A stretch of DNA of 64,000 nt from the NCBI GenBank assembly GCA_003452935.1, contig DMMY01000005.1:184013-248012 (forward strand). Direction: 5' to 3'. Below the pieces are notes generated by a model that saw nothing but the letters and a program-made list of their open reading frames with translations, was not told the DNA's origin and did not search any database. The translations under genes were made by a program, and so were the position numbers. How positions within the stretch are numbered: position 1 is the first letter of the stretch; each line of letters starts with the position of its first letter. Source of the stretch: Elusimicrobiota bacterium. Its GTDB lineage: Bacteria > Elusimicrobiota > Elusimicrobia > UBA1565 > UBA9628. This document shows positions 25,145-33,058 of this stretch, one piece after another.

Positions 25145-27130
25145 TCAATATCCTTTTGAAGGATTGGCGGATTCCTGTCGCGCGACTGACGGACCAAGAA
25201 GCCCCGCGCGCGTCAAGGCGTAGAGCGCCAGCCCGTCCTCGCGCAAGAGCGGCCGGCTCCAGCGGGCCAGCACCCCGTCCATCAGGTCCAATGTGCGCCG
25301 GTCGTAATAGCCGAAACCGGGAGCGTACATGCCCAAGGCTTCATTGATCAGGATATGGGTGACTCCCAATTCTTCAAGCCGCTTGCGCAGGGCCTCGGGA
25401 TCGGCCAGCCTGGCATAGGCGATGACGCCTTGGATGTTGGGGTCGCCCCACAAATAATCCGCGTTCAAGTAATAGCCTCGAATTTCCCGGAACAGCAGCA
25501 GGCGCGAACCCGGGGGCAGAACGCCTTCGGCCCGTCCGAAAAAGCGATGGTGGTCGAGGCTGCGGTTTAAGTAGATTTCCCGGGGAGGAGCCATGTGGCG
25601 GCTGGAACGCAGGCCCAGAACGACGAAAAGCTGGTTGTTTTGACTGGCGGCAAGGAGCGGCGATATCCCCGTTAGAATCAGAGCCGCGGCGACCCAGCGC
25701 AACTTGCCGACGCGGCCCCAGGCCTGCGCCAGCCCCCAGCCGGAGAGCGCGGCCAGCGCGGGAAATAGCGGAAAGAGAAAACGCCAGGCTTCATGGTGCG
25801 CCGCCACCGCCGCGAAATAGGGCAGCGCCGGGAAAAATAAGAATTTGACGAAAGGCGGCCAGCTTGATTTGTTCCACCAGGCCCAAGCGGCCGCGGCCGC
25901 GGCCGGGATGAGCAGGAACTGCGGGTGGTAGCGAAAGAGCAACGTCAGGTCCAAGGGCCAAGAGAATAAGGTGATGCGCTTAAGAGAGGCGGCCACGGCC
26001 TGGACTTCCCATCGTCCGCCGAGCCAAGAGGAAGCAAACGGCCAGAATGGATTTCCCGCGCCCATCCAGGTTTTGACGTACCAAGGCAGGACCAGGGCTA
26101 GAACGCAAGCTCCGTAGAGCGTCGCCGATGATAATCCGCGGCCGCGCCGCCTGGCCTCCAGGAATACCCAGAGTCCCAGGCCCGCGGCCGGGATCAGGCC
26201 CAGGAGCTTGCAGGCCGCGGCGCAGCCGCTCAATATACCGGCCATGGCGAGCCGGCCTGGCGCGGGCTGCTTGCGCCAGGACCAGAGCGCCAGGCAGGCC
26301 AGAAAATGGAAAAACGCCACTCCTCCGTCGCTGTGGGCCGCGCCGTAGAGCCGCAGGCTTACGGGTTGGGCAACGAACAGGATCGTCGCGATGCCCGCGG
26401 CCCGCGGCCCTAGTTCTTGGCGCGTTGAGCGCCAGAGGGCGAGGACGAGGCCCGCGCAGATGAGGCCATGGAGGACGGCGGCCGCGTTGTCCATGGCCGC
26501 GGTCAAGGGCACGGCGTAGAGCAGTTCGAGCAGGTGCGGCCAGTGGCTGTGCAGGAGCCAGGGCAGCTCCTCTATACGGCCCGAAGAGAGATAAAGTTTG
26601 GGAAGGGTGAGGTGGTAGGCCAGGGCGTCCCAGTCTGTGGGCGGCGCCAGGCCCGTGATTAAGGCGTGCCAGGCGGCGAAAGAGACGAGGCCGATAAAAA
26701 GGCCGGTCCAGGGGGAGAAGTAAGGAATGGCCGGGACTCGTAGCCGGGGCCGGGCCAAAAAAAATCCGGCGACCGCGGCCGGCGCCAAGATGACGGCGAA
26801 TACCCAGCCTCTGAAAAGACCCAGGAGCCCGAGCATGAATAAAACGGTCCCCAGCGCGCCCAATCCCAGGCCAAAGGCGAAAATGTCTTCGGCCTTGGGA
26901 GACAGGATATTCAGCAGGACGCGGCCCAAGCCCCAAGCGCAAAACCCCACGAATAACGCCAGGGCCAGAGGCAGGAGACCGCCAAAGACCACGATGCCTA
27001 GGGAACTGAAATCGAAAGAAGCGGGGCGGGCCAGCCAGAATTTCCAGAATCCCGGGTTGCGCGTCACGGCCAGGATCGCGAAGAGGGCTGCGGCCGTGGT
27101 CCATCCGCTGAGTCGGGCCTTTGGGTTCAT
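25145..27130 (-). CDS. GT-C/GT39-like polytopic membrane glycosyltransferase
   Basis: 661 aa from ATG 27130; ATG 27166 is in frame but would overlap the divergent gene's start. About 12-13 TM helices and a short soluble C-terminal domain. The external loop PPTDWDALAYHLTLPKLYL, with an acidic residue followed by a YH-type segment, is typical of polyprenyl-phosphate sugar-dependent GT-C transferases. The acceptor (lipid A, protein or glycan) is unknown. It is divergent from the U32 peptidase gene with overlapping promoters. Confidence 0.75.
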   Translation of the reverse strand: MNPKARLSGWTTAAALFAILAVTRNPGFWKFWLARPASFDFSSLGIVVFGGLLPLALALFVGFCAWGLGRVLLNILSPKAEDIFAFGLGLGALGTVLFMLGLLGLFRGWVFAVILAPAAVAGFFLARPRLRVPAIPYFSPWTGLFIGLVSFAAWHALITGLAPPTDWDALAYHLTLPKLYLSSGRIEELPWLLHSHWPHLLELLYAVPLTAAMDNAAAVLHGLICAGLVLALWRSTRQELGPRAAGIATILFVAQPVSLRLYGAAHSDGGVAFFHFLACLALWSWRKQPAPGRLAMAGILSGCAAACKLLGLIPAAGLGLWVFLEARRRGRGLSSATLYGACVLALVLPWYVKTWMGAGNPFWPFASSWLGGRWEVQAVAASLKRITLFSWPLDLTLLFRYHPQFLLIPAAAAAAWAWWNKSSWPPFVKFLFFPALPYFAAVAAHHEAWRFLFPLFPALAALSGWGLAQAWGRVGKLRWVAAALILTGISPLLAASQNNQLFVVLGLRSSRHMAPPREIYLNRSLDHHRFFGRAEGVLPPGSRLLLFREIRGYYLNADYLWGDPNIQGVIAYARLADPEALRKRLEELGVTHILINEALGMYAPGFGYYDRRTLDLMDGVLARWSRPLLREDGLALYALTRAGLLGPSVARQESANPSKGY

Positions 27131-27140
27131 CCGAAAACCT

Positions 27141-27150
27141 ATGGTATCAT
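27141..27150. promoter_or_regulatory. Overlapping divergent -10 elements
   Basis: ATGGTATCAT reads as TGG-TATCAT (extended -10) on the plus strand for the U32 gene, and as TACCAT on the minus strand, 10 bases before ATG 27130. Both genes would have leaders of only a few bases, and RNA polymerase could occupy only one at a time. Confidence 0.5.
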
Positions 27151-27164
27151 TCTTCGCAGAGTCC

Positions 27165-29219
27165 ATGAACCGGCAGAGCCCCGCCGCCCGCCCGCTGAAA
27201 ATGGAGCTGCTGGCTCCAGCCGGGGATTTCGCCGTTCTCGAGGCCGCCTTGGAAGCCGGAGCTGACGCGGTTTATTTAGGCTTGGAAAGTCTCAATGCGC
27301 GGCGCCGGGCGCGAAATTTTTCTTCGGAGGAATTGAGACGGGCCGTGGCCGCCGCGCACGAACGCCAAGCTCGCGTTTTTCTTGCCCTGAACGTGGAGGT
27401 ATCCGAGCGGGAGCTGGGCGAGGCCGCCCGGATGCTCGAGTTGGCCCGCAGTTGTGGAGTGGACGCGGTCTTGGTCCGGGATCCGGCGCTTTTGGCCCTG
27501 CTCCGGGTTTTTTCGGAGCTCGAGGCGCACTTCAGCACCCAGGCCGGCGCAACCAGCAGCGCCGACGTGGCCGCAGCCGGGCAACTGGGCGCGCGTCGCG
27601 TGGTCCTGGCGCGGGAAATGTCTCTTTCCGAGATTGCCGCGGCTTCGACTTGCGCCGGGGTGCAGACCGAGGTCTTTGTCCAGGGAGCCCTCTGCTTCTC
27701 GGTATCGGGCCGTTGTCTGCTCTCCAGTTGGGCCGGCGGCCGCAGCGGCAACCGCGGCGCCTGCGCCAGCCCCTGCCGCGTGCCCTGGACCGTGGATGGC
27801 GAGCCGGCTGGCACGCCTTTGTCCATGCGGGATCTCTCCCTTTGGGAACATCTGGATGATTTGCGCGCGGCCGGGGTGGCGGCGCTTAAAATCGAGGGCC
27901 GCCTTAAGAACGCCGATTGGGTGGGGCGAGTCGTGTCCCTGTATCGCCGGGCGCTGTCCGGAGTGGATTGCAAGGATTTCATTGAGGCAACCTTGGATTT
28001 TGGCGCTTATACGGGACGGGACCTGACCTCCGGTTATCTGCAAGGACGACGCGATAACTTGACCGGTCTTTCCGGCCGCAGGCCTGGAGCGACCCCGGCT
28101 TCGGCGGAACAGCCTGCAAAAGAAGCAGCGGCGGTTTATGATTTGGAGCTAACGGTTTCGGACAAGGCGGTCTGTTGCCGCTGCTCGTGGACGGGACGCG
28201 CGCAGGCCTGGACCCAGCCTAAGATCGCGGTGCGCCGCGTCAAAAAGGCGGTGTCCCTGGCTGACATCCTGCATCGATTGTCGAGCCAGCCGCTGCAGGG
28301 GCTGAGATTGGGTCAGGGGCGAGCCAGCGATCCGGCTTTTCAATTGCCGCCGCGCGCCGCCAATGCGTTGGTCGCTCGCCTTTCCGCGGTCCTGCGCTTG
28401 ATGCGCAAGAAGCCGGAGAGCCGGGTGCGCATCGAGCTGCCGGCGGCCGCGCGTGATTTGCTCGTCAAGCCTTCTCGCGCTCCGGTCAACGATCGTTGCC
28501 TGGGCGACGCGCCTGATCGGGTGCGGCTTGAAGCCTTGCAGTTGGCCGCATTTAAGGACAATGTGCCCAGCGGCGGAGCCATCGTGGAGGGGTTGGACGC
28601 CTCGAATCTGGAACGAGTTGCCGGAAAAATGTCCTTGGTGGCCGCATTGCCTCAAGTTTTTTTTGAAAGCGAGAGCCCCGGGCTGCGAGCCCTTCTTGAC
28701 GCGTGCCGGCGCCGGGATATCGCTGTCGAGGTCAATAGCTGGGGCGGCTGGCACCTGGCCCGGGAAGCGGGGGTGCGCTTCGAAGGCGGCCCGGGACTGC
28801 CGGTGCTTAATTCTTTGGCCGCCAAACGCCTTGTGGAATTGGGCTTCTCCGGGGTTACCTTGTCCCAGGAAGCGGACAAGGGACAGCTCGCGGATATTTG
28901 TAGCGCTCTTTCGGCGCCGGCCAGCGTGGTGGTTTATGGCCGGCCGCCGCTCATGACCACGCGCGTGGAGTTGGCTGCTGAGCTGCGGGGCAGGGTGTTT
29001 GAGGATCGACGGGGCATCCGCATGCGTCCGCGGCTCGAGGCCGGGTTGTGGGTGTTCCGGCCCGTCGTTGCCTTTGATTGGCGGGGATTGCGCGATGCGC
29101 GCATCCAAGCCGCGCACCTGATCGTGGACCTGGTAGGCAGCCCGGATCCCTTGGCCGAGTGGCGGTCCCCGCCTTCCGCGGGAGCTTTTCTTTTCAACTA
29201 CGACCGGACCCTGGCTTGA
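27165..29219 (+). CDS. Peptidase U32-family protein (RlhA-like)
   Basis: 684 aa from ATG 27165; a second in-frame ATG at 27201 starts the conserved core MELLAPAGDF. The N-terminal TIM-barrel-like part has ELLAPAGDFAVLEAALEAGA and DAVYLGLESLNARRRARNF. The Cys cluster ALCFSVSGRCLLSS plus GNRGACASPCRVPW is the U32 hallmark and binds Fe-S in tRNA/rRNA hydroxylation factors. The long C-terminal region resembles the DUF3656-containing RlhA form, which hydroxylates 23S rRNA in E. coli, rather than short YegQ. The rRNA role here is by analogy. Confidence 0.83.
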   Translation: MNRQSPAARPLKMELLAPAGDFAVLEAALEAGADAVYLGLESLNARRRARNFSSEELRRAVAAAHERQARVFLALNVEVSERELGEAARMLELARSCGVDAVLVRDPALLALLRVFSELEAHFSTQAGATSSADVAAAGQLGARRVVLAREMSLSEIAAASTCAGVQTEVFVQGALCFSVSGRCLLSSWAGGRSGNRGACASPCRVPWTVDGEPAGTPLSMRDLSLWEHLDDLRAAGVAALKIEGRLKNADWVGRVVSLYRRALSGVDCKDFIEATLDFGAYTGRDLTSGYLQGRRDNLTGLSGRRPGATPASAEQPAKEAAAVYDLELTVSDKAVCCRCSWTGRAQAWTQPKIAVRRVKKAVSLADILHRLSSQPLQGLRLGQGRASDPAFQLPPRAANALVARLSAVLRLMRKKPESRVRIELPAAARDLLVKPSRAPVNDRCLGDAPDRVRLEALQLAAFKDNVPSGGAIVEGLDASNLERVAGKMSLVAALPQVFFESESPGLRALLDACRRRDIAVEVNSWGGWHLAREAGVRFEGGPGLPVLNSLAAKRLVELGFSGVTLSQEADKGQLADICSALSAPASVVVYGRPPLMTTRVELAAELRGRVFEDRRGIRMRPRLEAGLWVFRPVVAFDWRGLRDARIQAAHLIVDLVGSPDPLAEWRSPPSAGAFLFNYDRTLA

Positions 29220-29252
29220 AACCGGCAAGAGCTGATCATATCGCGCCAAACC

Positions 29253-29261
29253 TGCTAGAAT
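29253..29261 (+). promoter_or_regulatory. Extended -10 promoter of the E1-E2-PPTase operon
   Basis: TGC-TAGAAT, with the hexamer ending 11 bases before ATG 29273 and no SD. Predicted leader about 4 bases. Confidence 0.45.
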
Positions 29262-29272
29262 CTTTTCAGATC

Positions 29273-31234
29273 ATGGCCGCTCCATCCAGGACTCCAGACC
29301 AAAGAGAGCTTTGCCGCCAGGGCTTGCTCATTCGGGCCGTGGAGCGCAAGCTCCTCGAACTCTTCGAGCAAGGCAGGCTTTCCGGCACGGTCCACACCTG
29401 CATCGGCCAGGAGCTCTCGGCCGCGGCTTTTGGCGCGGCCTTGTCTCCGGGAGACATCATCGTGGCGCCGCACCGCTGCCACGGGCATTTTCTGGCCCGG
29501 ACCAAGGACGTGGCCGGGCTCTTGGGAGAGGTCATGGGCAAGGCGGCCGGCGCCAGCGGCGGCCGCGGCGGCAGCCAGCACATAGGCAGCCGCAATTTCT
29601 TCAGCAGCGGCGTTCAGGGCGGCATGGCCCCGGTCACGGCCGGCATGGCCCTGGCTTTGAAGCTTTCAAAACGGCGGGACATCGCCATGGCCGTGATCGG
29701 CGACGGGACCTTGGGAGAAGGCGTCCTCTATGAGGCCTTGAACATCGCCTCCAAGTGGGAGCTGCCCCTGCTCGTGGTCCTGGAAAATAATCTCTACGCC
29801 CAGAGCACGCGCCAATCCCAGACCTTGGCCGGCGATATCCCGGGCCGGGCCGCGGCCTTCGGCATCCCCGTCATGCTGGGCAGCACTTGGGATTACGTGG
29901 GCTTGGCCCAAGGCGCGCTCGAGGCCGTGCGCCGGGTCAGGGAAAGCGGCAAGCCCCTTTTCTTCATCGTGGATACCTACCGCCTCATGGCCCATTCCAA
30001 GGGCGACGACGACCGAGATCCGGCCGAGGTCAAAAGCTACTGGGAGAAAGACCCTCTGGAGCTTTTCTCGCGGGCCGAGCCCAAGCAAGCCCAGGCCATG
30101 ATGGACGAGGCCATGAAGCGCATCGCCGAAGCCGCTGACAAGGTGGAGGCTTTGGGAGACGCGGTGCCGCATGACGACGACGAGGACTCCTCGGGCCTGG
30201 CGCCATGCCATTGGCGGCCGGGAGGATTTGTCAGCGAGGAAAGATGCGCGGTCCTGATCCATGAATCTTTCCGGCGCAACCTCAAGCGCGACGAGCGGAT
30301 CCTTCTCATCGGCGAGGATATCGAGGCGCCTTACGGCGGGGCCTTCAAAGTCACCAAGAACCTGAGCCGCGAGTTTCCCGGCCGCGTGCGCAACACTCCC
30401 ATCAGCGAGGCGGCCATCGTGGGGCTGGGCAGCGGCCTGGCGGTCGAGGGGTTCCTGCCCGTCGTGGAAATTATGTTCGGGGACTTCCTGGCCCTGGCCG
30501 CGGATCAAATCATCAATCACGCGGCCAAGTTCCGCTACATGTACGGATGCCGCGACCGCCTGCCCTTGGTGGTGCGCGCGCCCATGGGCGGCCGGCGCGG
30601 CTACGGCCCTACGCACAGCCAGTCCCTGGAAAAACATTTCTTGGGAGTGCCAGGCACCATGGTCCTGGCGCTTAATGGCCGCTCTGATCCCGGCGCGCTC
30701 TATGACGCCCTCTTGACCACGATCGACAGGCCGACCTTGGTCATAGAGAATAAACTCCTTTATGGGGCTCGTTTTTCTCAAAGAGTTCCGCAAGGATTCG
30801 TTTGGGAGACAAGCGACGAGCGCTATCCCACGGTTCGCCTGCGGCCGGCAGGCGCTGCGGATCTGACCATTTTCTGCTACGGCGGCGTGCTGGGAGAAGC
30901 CGAGGCCGCGGTGGAAAGGCTTTTCGAGGAGCACGACATCCTTTGTGAAATCGTCTGCCCGACCCAGCTTTATCCTTTGAACGTCTTTCCGTTGCTCGAG
31001 TCCGTCCAGAGCACGGGCCGGCTGTTGGTCGTGGAGGAAGGCCAGGCCTTCGCGGCCCTGGGCAGCGAGGCCGTGGCGCAGATCGTCGAGGCCGCGCCCA
31101 ACGCTCTGCGACAGGCGGGGCGTTTGTCCGCGGCCCGGCATCCCATCCCGGCCGCGCCAATTCTGGAGCGCGAGGCCCTGCCCGGGGCCGGGCATATCGT
31201 GCGCAAGGCGAAGGAATTGATCCATGGCAAATGA
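29273..31234 (+). CDS. 2-oxoacid dehydrogenase E1, fused alpha and beta subunits
   Basis: 653 aa. Residues ~1-290 are the TPP-binding E1-alpha (HTCIGQELSAAAFGAAL; HRCHGHFLA; VIGDGTLGEGVLYEALNIAS with the GDG...NN TPP motif; DTYRLMAHSKGDD). Residues ~320-650 are E1-beta (LLIGEDIEAPYGGAFKVT; NTPISEAAIVGLGSGLAVEG; EIMFGDFL; APMGGRRGYGPTHSQSLE). It decarboxylates a 2-oxoacid and acylates the E2 lipoyl group; pyruvate, acetoin or branched-chain oxoacids are possible. The fusion guarantees 1:1 subunits. It overlaps the E2 gene by 11 bp; no E3 (lipoamide dehydrogenase) is in the window. Confidence 0.88.
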   Translation: MAAPSRTPDQRELCRQGLLIRAVERKLLELFEQGRLSGTVHTCIGQELSAAAFGAALSPGDIIVAPHRCHGHFLARTKDVAGLLGEVMGKAAGASGGRGGSQHIGSRNFFSSGVQGGMAPVTAGMALALKLSKRRDIAMAVIGDGTLGEGVLYEALNIASKWELPLLVVLENNLYAQSTRQSQTLAGDIPGRAAAFGIPVMLGSTWDYVGLAQGALEAVRRVRESGKPLFFIVDTYRLMAHSKGDDDRDPAEVKSYWEKDPLELFSRAEPKQAQAMMDEAMKRIAEAADKVEALGDAVPHDDDEDSSGLAPCHWRPGGFVSEERCAVLIHESFRRNLKRDERILLIGEDIEAPYGGAFKVTKNLSREFPGRVRNTPISEAAIVGLGSGLAVEGFLPVVEIMFGDFLALAADQIINHAAKFRYMYGCRDRLPLVVRAPMGGRRGYGPTHSQSLEKHFLGVPGTMVLALNGRSDPGALYDALLTTIDRPTLVIENKLLYGARFSQRVPQGFVWETSDERYPTVRLRPAGAADLTIFCYGGVLGEAEAAVERLFEEHDILCEIVCPTQLYPLNVFPLLESVQSTGRLLVVEEGQAFAALGSEAVAQIVEAAPNALRQAGRLSAARHPIPAAPILEREALPGAGHIVRKAKELIHGK

Positions 31235-32333
31235 AGCTGTGACGGTTTCCATTCCCAAGGACGCGGTCAACGACGTGACGGTGCGGCTCGCGGCCTGGCG
31301 CGCCGCCGACGCCGAGCGCGTCGAGGCTGGCCGCGTGATCGCGGAAATAGAGACCAGCAAGGCGGTTTTGGAGATTCGGGCTCCGGCCGGCGGTTATATG
31401 CGGCGGTTTCTTAAGGAAGGCTGCGATATCCCGGTGGGCGGGGCGCTGTGCTATATCACGGCCGGTCCCGCTGATCCGGTTCCCGAGCCCGCGGCTCAAG
31501 CCCCGGCGGCGGTCGCGGTCGGCCAGGGCGCGCGCTTGAGCCATAGAGCCGCCGAACTGGTCAAGCAGCACGGCATTTCCCCGGATCGTTTCCAGGGGCA
31601 GGGCTTGGTCCGCGAGGCGGACGTGCTGGCCCTTTTGGGCCAGACCCCCCGGCCGCGCGGCGCGGAGTTGGTCGCGGCCAAGTCCGTGACCTGCCGCAGG
31701 GAAGAACTGCCGAAATCCAAGCAGGCCGAGGCGCGCTATCTGGCCGCGGGCACCAACGCCTTGGCCAGCGTGGTAAGCGTAGCCTGCCCGACCCGGGGCT
31801 TGCGGGCCGCGGCGCTTAGGCATCCGCAATGGGGATCAAGTCCCGCGGCCGTGGTGGTTTTCGAGGCGGCCCGGCTCTTGCGCGAATATCCGGTCTTGAA
31901 CGCTTTCTACGATGACGGGGCCGTGAATTTCTATGAAGAGGTGAACGTGGGCTTTGCCGTGGACGCGGGTTCGGGCCTGAAGGTTCCGGTCATCCGCGAC
32001 GCGGACCGCAAAGACCTGGGCGCCATCGCGCGCGAGATCCAGGATCTGTTGTTGTCCTACCACAACGACGAAATCACCCTGGCCTCGTCCTCGGGCGGGA
32101 CTTTTACCGTGACCGACTTGTCGGCCGAAGGGGTCTACTATTTCCATCCTCTTATCAATCATAGGCAGGCGGCCATCCTGGGCCTGGCCGCGGAATTTTT
32201 TCCGCCGGGAAGCGGCGAGGGCTTTTATCAGCTCATCCTCGCCTTCGATCATCGTCTAACCGAAGGCCGGACCGCGGCGCAGTTCCTAAAAGACCTGCGC
32301 CAGCGCATCTCCAGCCACGAGGGCCAGCCGTGA
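31224..32333 (+). CDS. 2-oxoacid dehydrogenase E2 (dihydrolipoyl acyltransferase)
   Basis: 369 aa. The N-terminal lipoyl domain has the lipoylation lysine in AEIETSKAVLEIRAP (residues ~2-80). A peripheral-subunit-binding domain follows (RLSHRAAELVKQHGISPDRF, residues ~98-130). The C-terminal acyltransferase domain (~150-365) has VLNAFYDDGAVNFYEEVNVG and GGTFTVTDLSAEGVYYFHPL. The catalytic His motif, normally DHRxxDG, reads DHRLTEG, so the supporting Asp is Glu. The E2 chain is short but complete. It is coupled to E1 (overlap) and to the ACP-PPTase gene (GTGA overlap). Confidence 0.85.
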   Translation: MANEAVTVSIPKDAVNDVTVRLAAWRAADAERVEAGRVIAEIETSKAVLEIRAPAGGYMRRFLKEGCDIPVGGALCYITAGPADPVPEPAAQAPAAVAVGQGARLSHRAAELVKQHGISPDRFQGQGLVREADVLALLGQTPRPRGAELVAAKSVTCRREELPKSKQAEARYLAAGTNALASVVSVACPTRGLRAAALRHPQWGSSPAAVVVFEAARLLREYPVLNAFYDDGAVNFYEEVNVGFAVDAGSGLKVPVIRDADRKDLGAIAREIQDLLLSYHNDEITLASSSGGTFTVTDLSAEGVYYFHPLINHRQAAILGLAAEFFPPGSGEGFYQLILAFDHRLTEGRTAAQFLKDLRQRISSHEGQP

Positions 32334-33058
32334 GCGATCCCAAGGATTTGCGCGAGGTCGTGGCCCGGTTGTGCCAATGCTCCCCTGAGTCGGTCCGGGA
32401 TGATTTTTCCCTGGACATCGCGGCCTTGCGCGGCTCCATGAAGAAAGCGGTTCTCATCGCGGCTATCCGCCGCTATCTGGGAGTGGACTGCATGGAAGCG
32501 GCCACGGCTCGGACCTTTGGCGAGCTGCAGGGCTTGGTTTCCGGCAAGGCCCAGGCGCCAGCGTCTGCTTCTCCGCCCGCTCCGGCCGGGATTTCCCGGC
32601 CGGAGCCGGTTGCTGCTGCGCCCTTGGCCGGGCCGGCTTGCGGCATTGATATGGAGTCAGTGGCCCAATTGCCCCAAACCAGCGACTATGCCGGGCACGA
32701 ATTCTACCGCCGGTCGTTTTCCGCCGAAGAGATCGCTTACTGCAGCCGGCAGGCCAATCCGCGGCCCCATTTCGCGGCGCGGTGGTGCGCCAAGGAAGCG
32801 CTCAAGAAGTGCGACGCATTTTTTGCCAACGCTCCCGCGGCTGAATTGGGATTGGTTCGGACCGCTTCCGGAGTTCCCAGGCTGCGCTATCGCGGCATGA
32901 TCTTGCCGCACGCGGTCAGCGTGACTCACACCGAGGACGTGGCCGCGGCCGTGGTGATCGCTCCGGCGGCGACGCGAATTTCGTCCGCGGCGATCATGGC
33001 CATGGCTCTGGCCGGGTTGGGGCTTGTGGCGGCGGCCCTATTCGTGGCGCTGCGGTAA
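32330..33058 (+). CDS. ACP-like domain fused to AcpS-type phosphopantetheinyl transferase with C-terminal TM helix
   Basis: 242 aa from GTG 32330 (GTGA overlap with E2). Residues ~5-75 look like an acyl carrier protein: helix LREVVARLCQC, then ALRGSMKKAVLIAAIRRYLG, where Ser36 aligns with the phosphopantetheine serine, then a helix ending TFGELQGLV. A Pro/Ala linker follows. Residues ~105-215 are a holo-ACP-synthase domain with the three family motifs: GIDMESV, FSAEEIAYC and RWCAKEALKK. The last ~25 residues are a hydrophobic helix. It may be a self-priming, membrane-tethered carrier for the acyl group made by the E1-E2 genes. Function inferred. Confidence 0.75.
   Translation: MSDPKDLREVVARLCQCSPESVRDDFSLDIAALRGSMKKAVLIAAIRRYLGVDCMEAATARTFGELQGLVSGKAQAPASASPPAPAGISRPEPVAAAPLAGPACGIDMESVAQLPQTSDYAGHEFYRRSFSAEEIAYCSRQANPRPHFAARWCAKEALKKCDAFFANAPAAELGLVRTASGVPRLRYRGMILPHAVSVTHTEDVAAAVVIAPAATRISSAAIMAMALAGLGLVAAALFVALR

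Noticed and set aside
26727..27164. N-terminal extension of the U32 frame
   Set aside because: This part is Lys/Arg/Pro-rich, lies antisense to the GT-C gene, and the promoter and conserved core start at 27145-27201.
29666..31360. 564-codon frame opposite the E1 gene
   Set aside because: Antisense to clearly conserved TPP enzyme domains; composition typical of a shadow frame.
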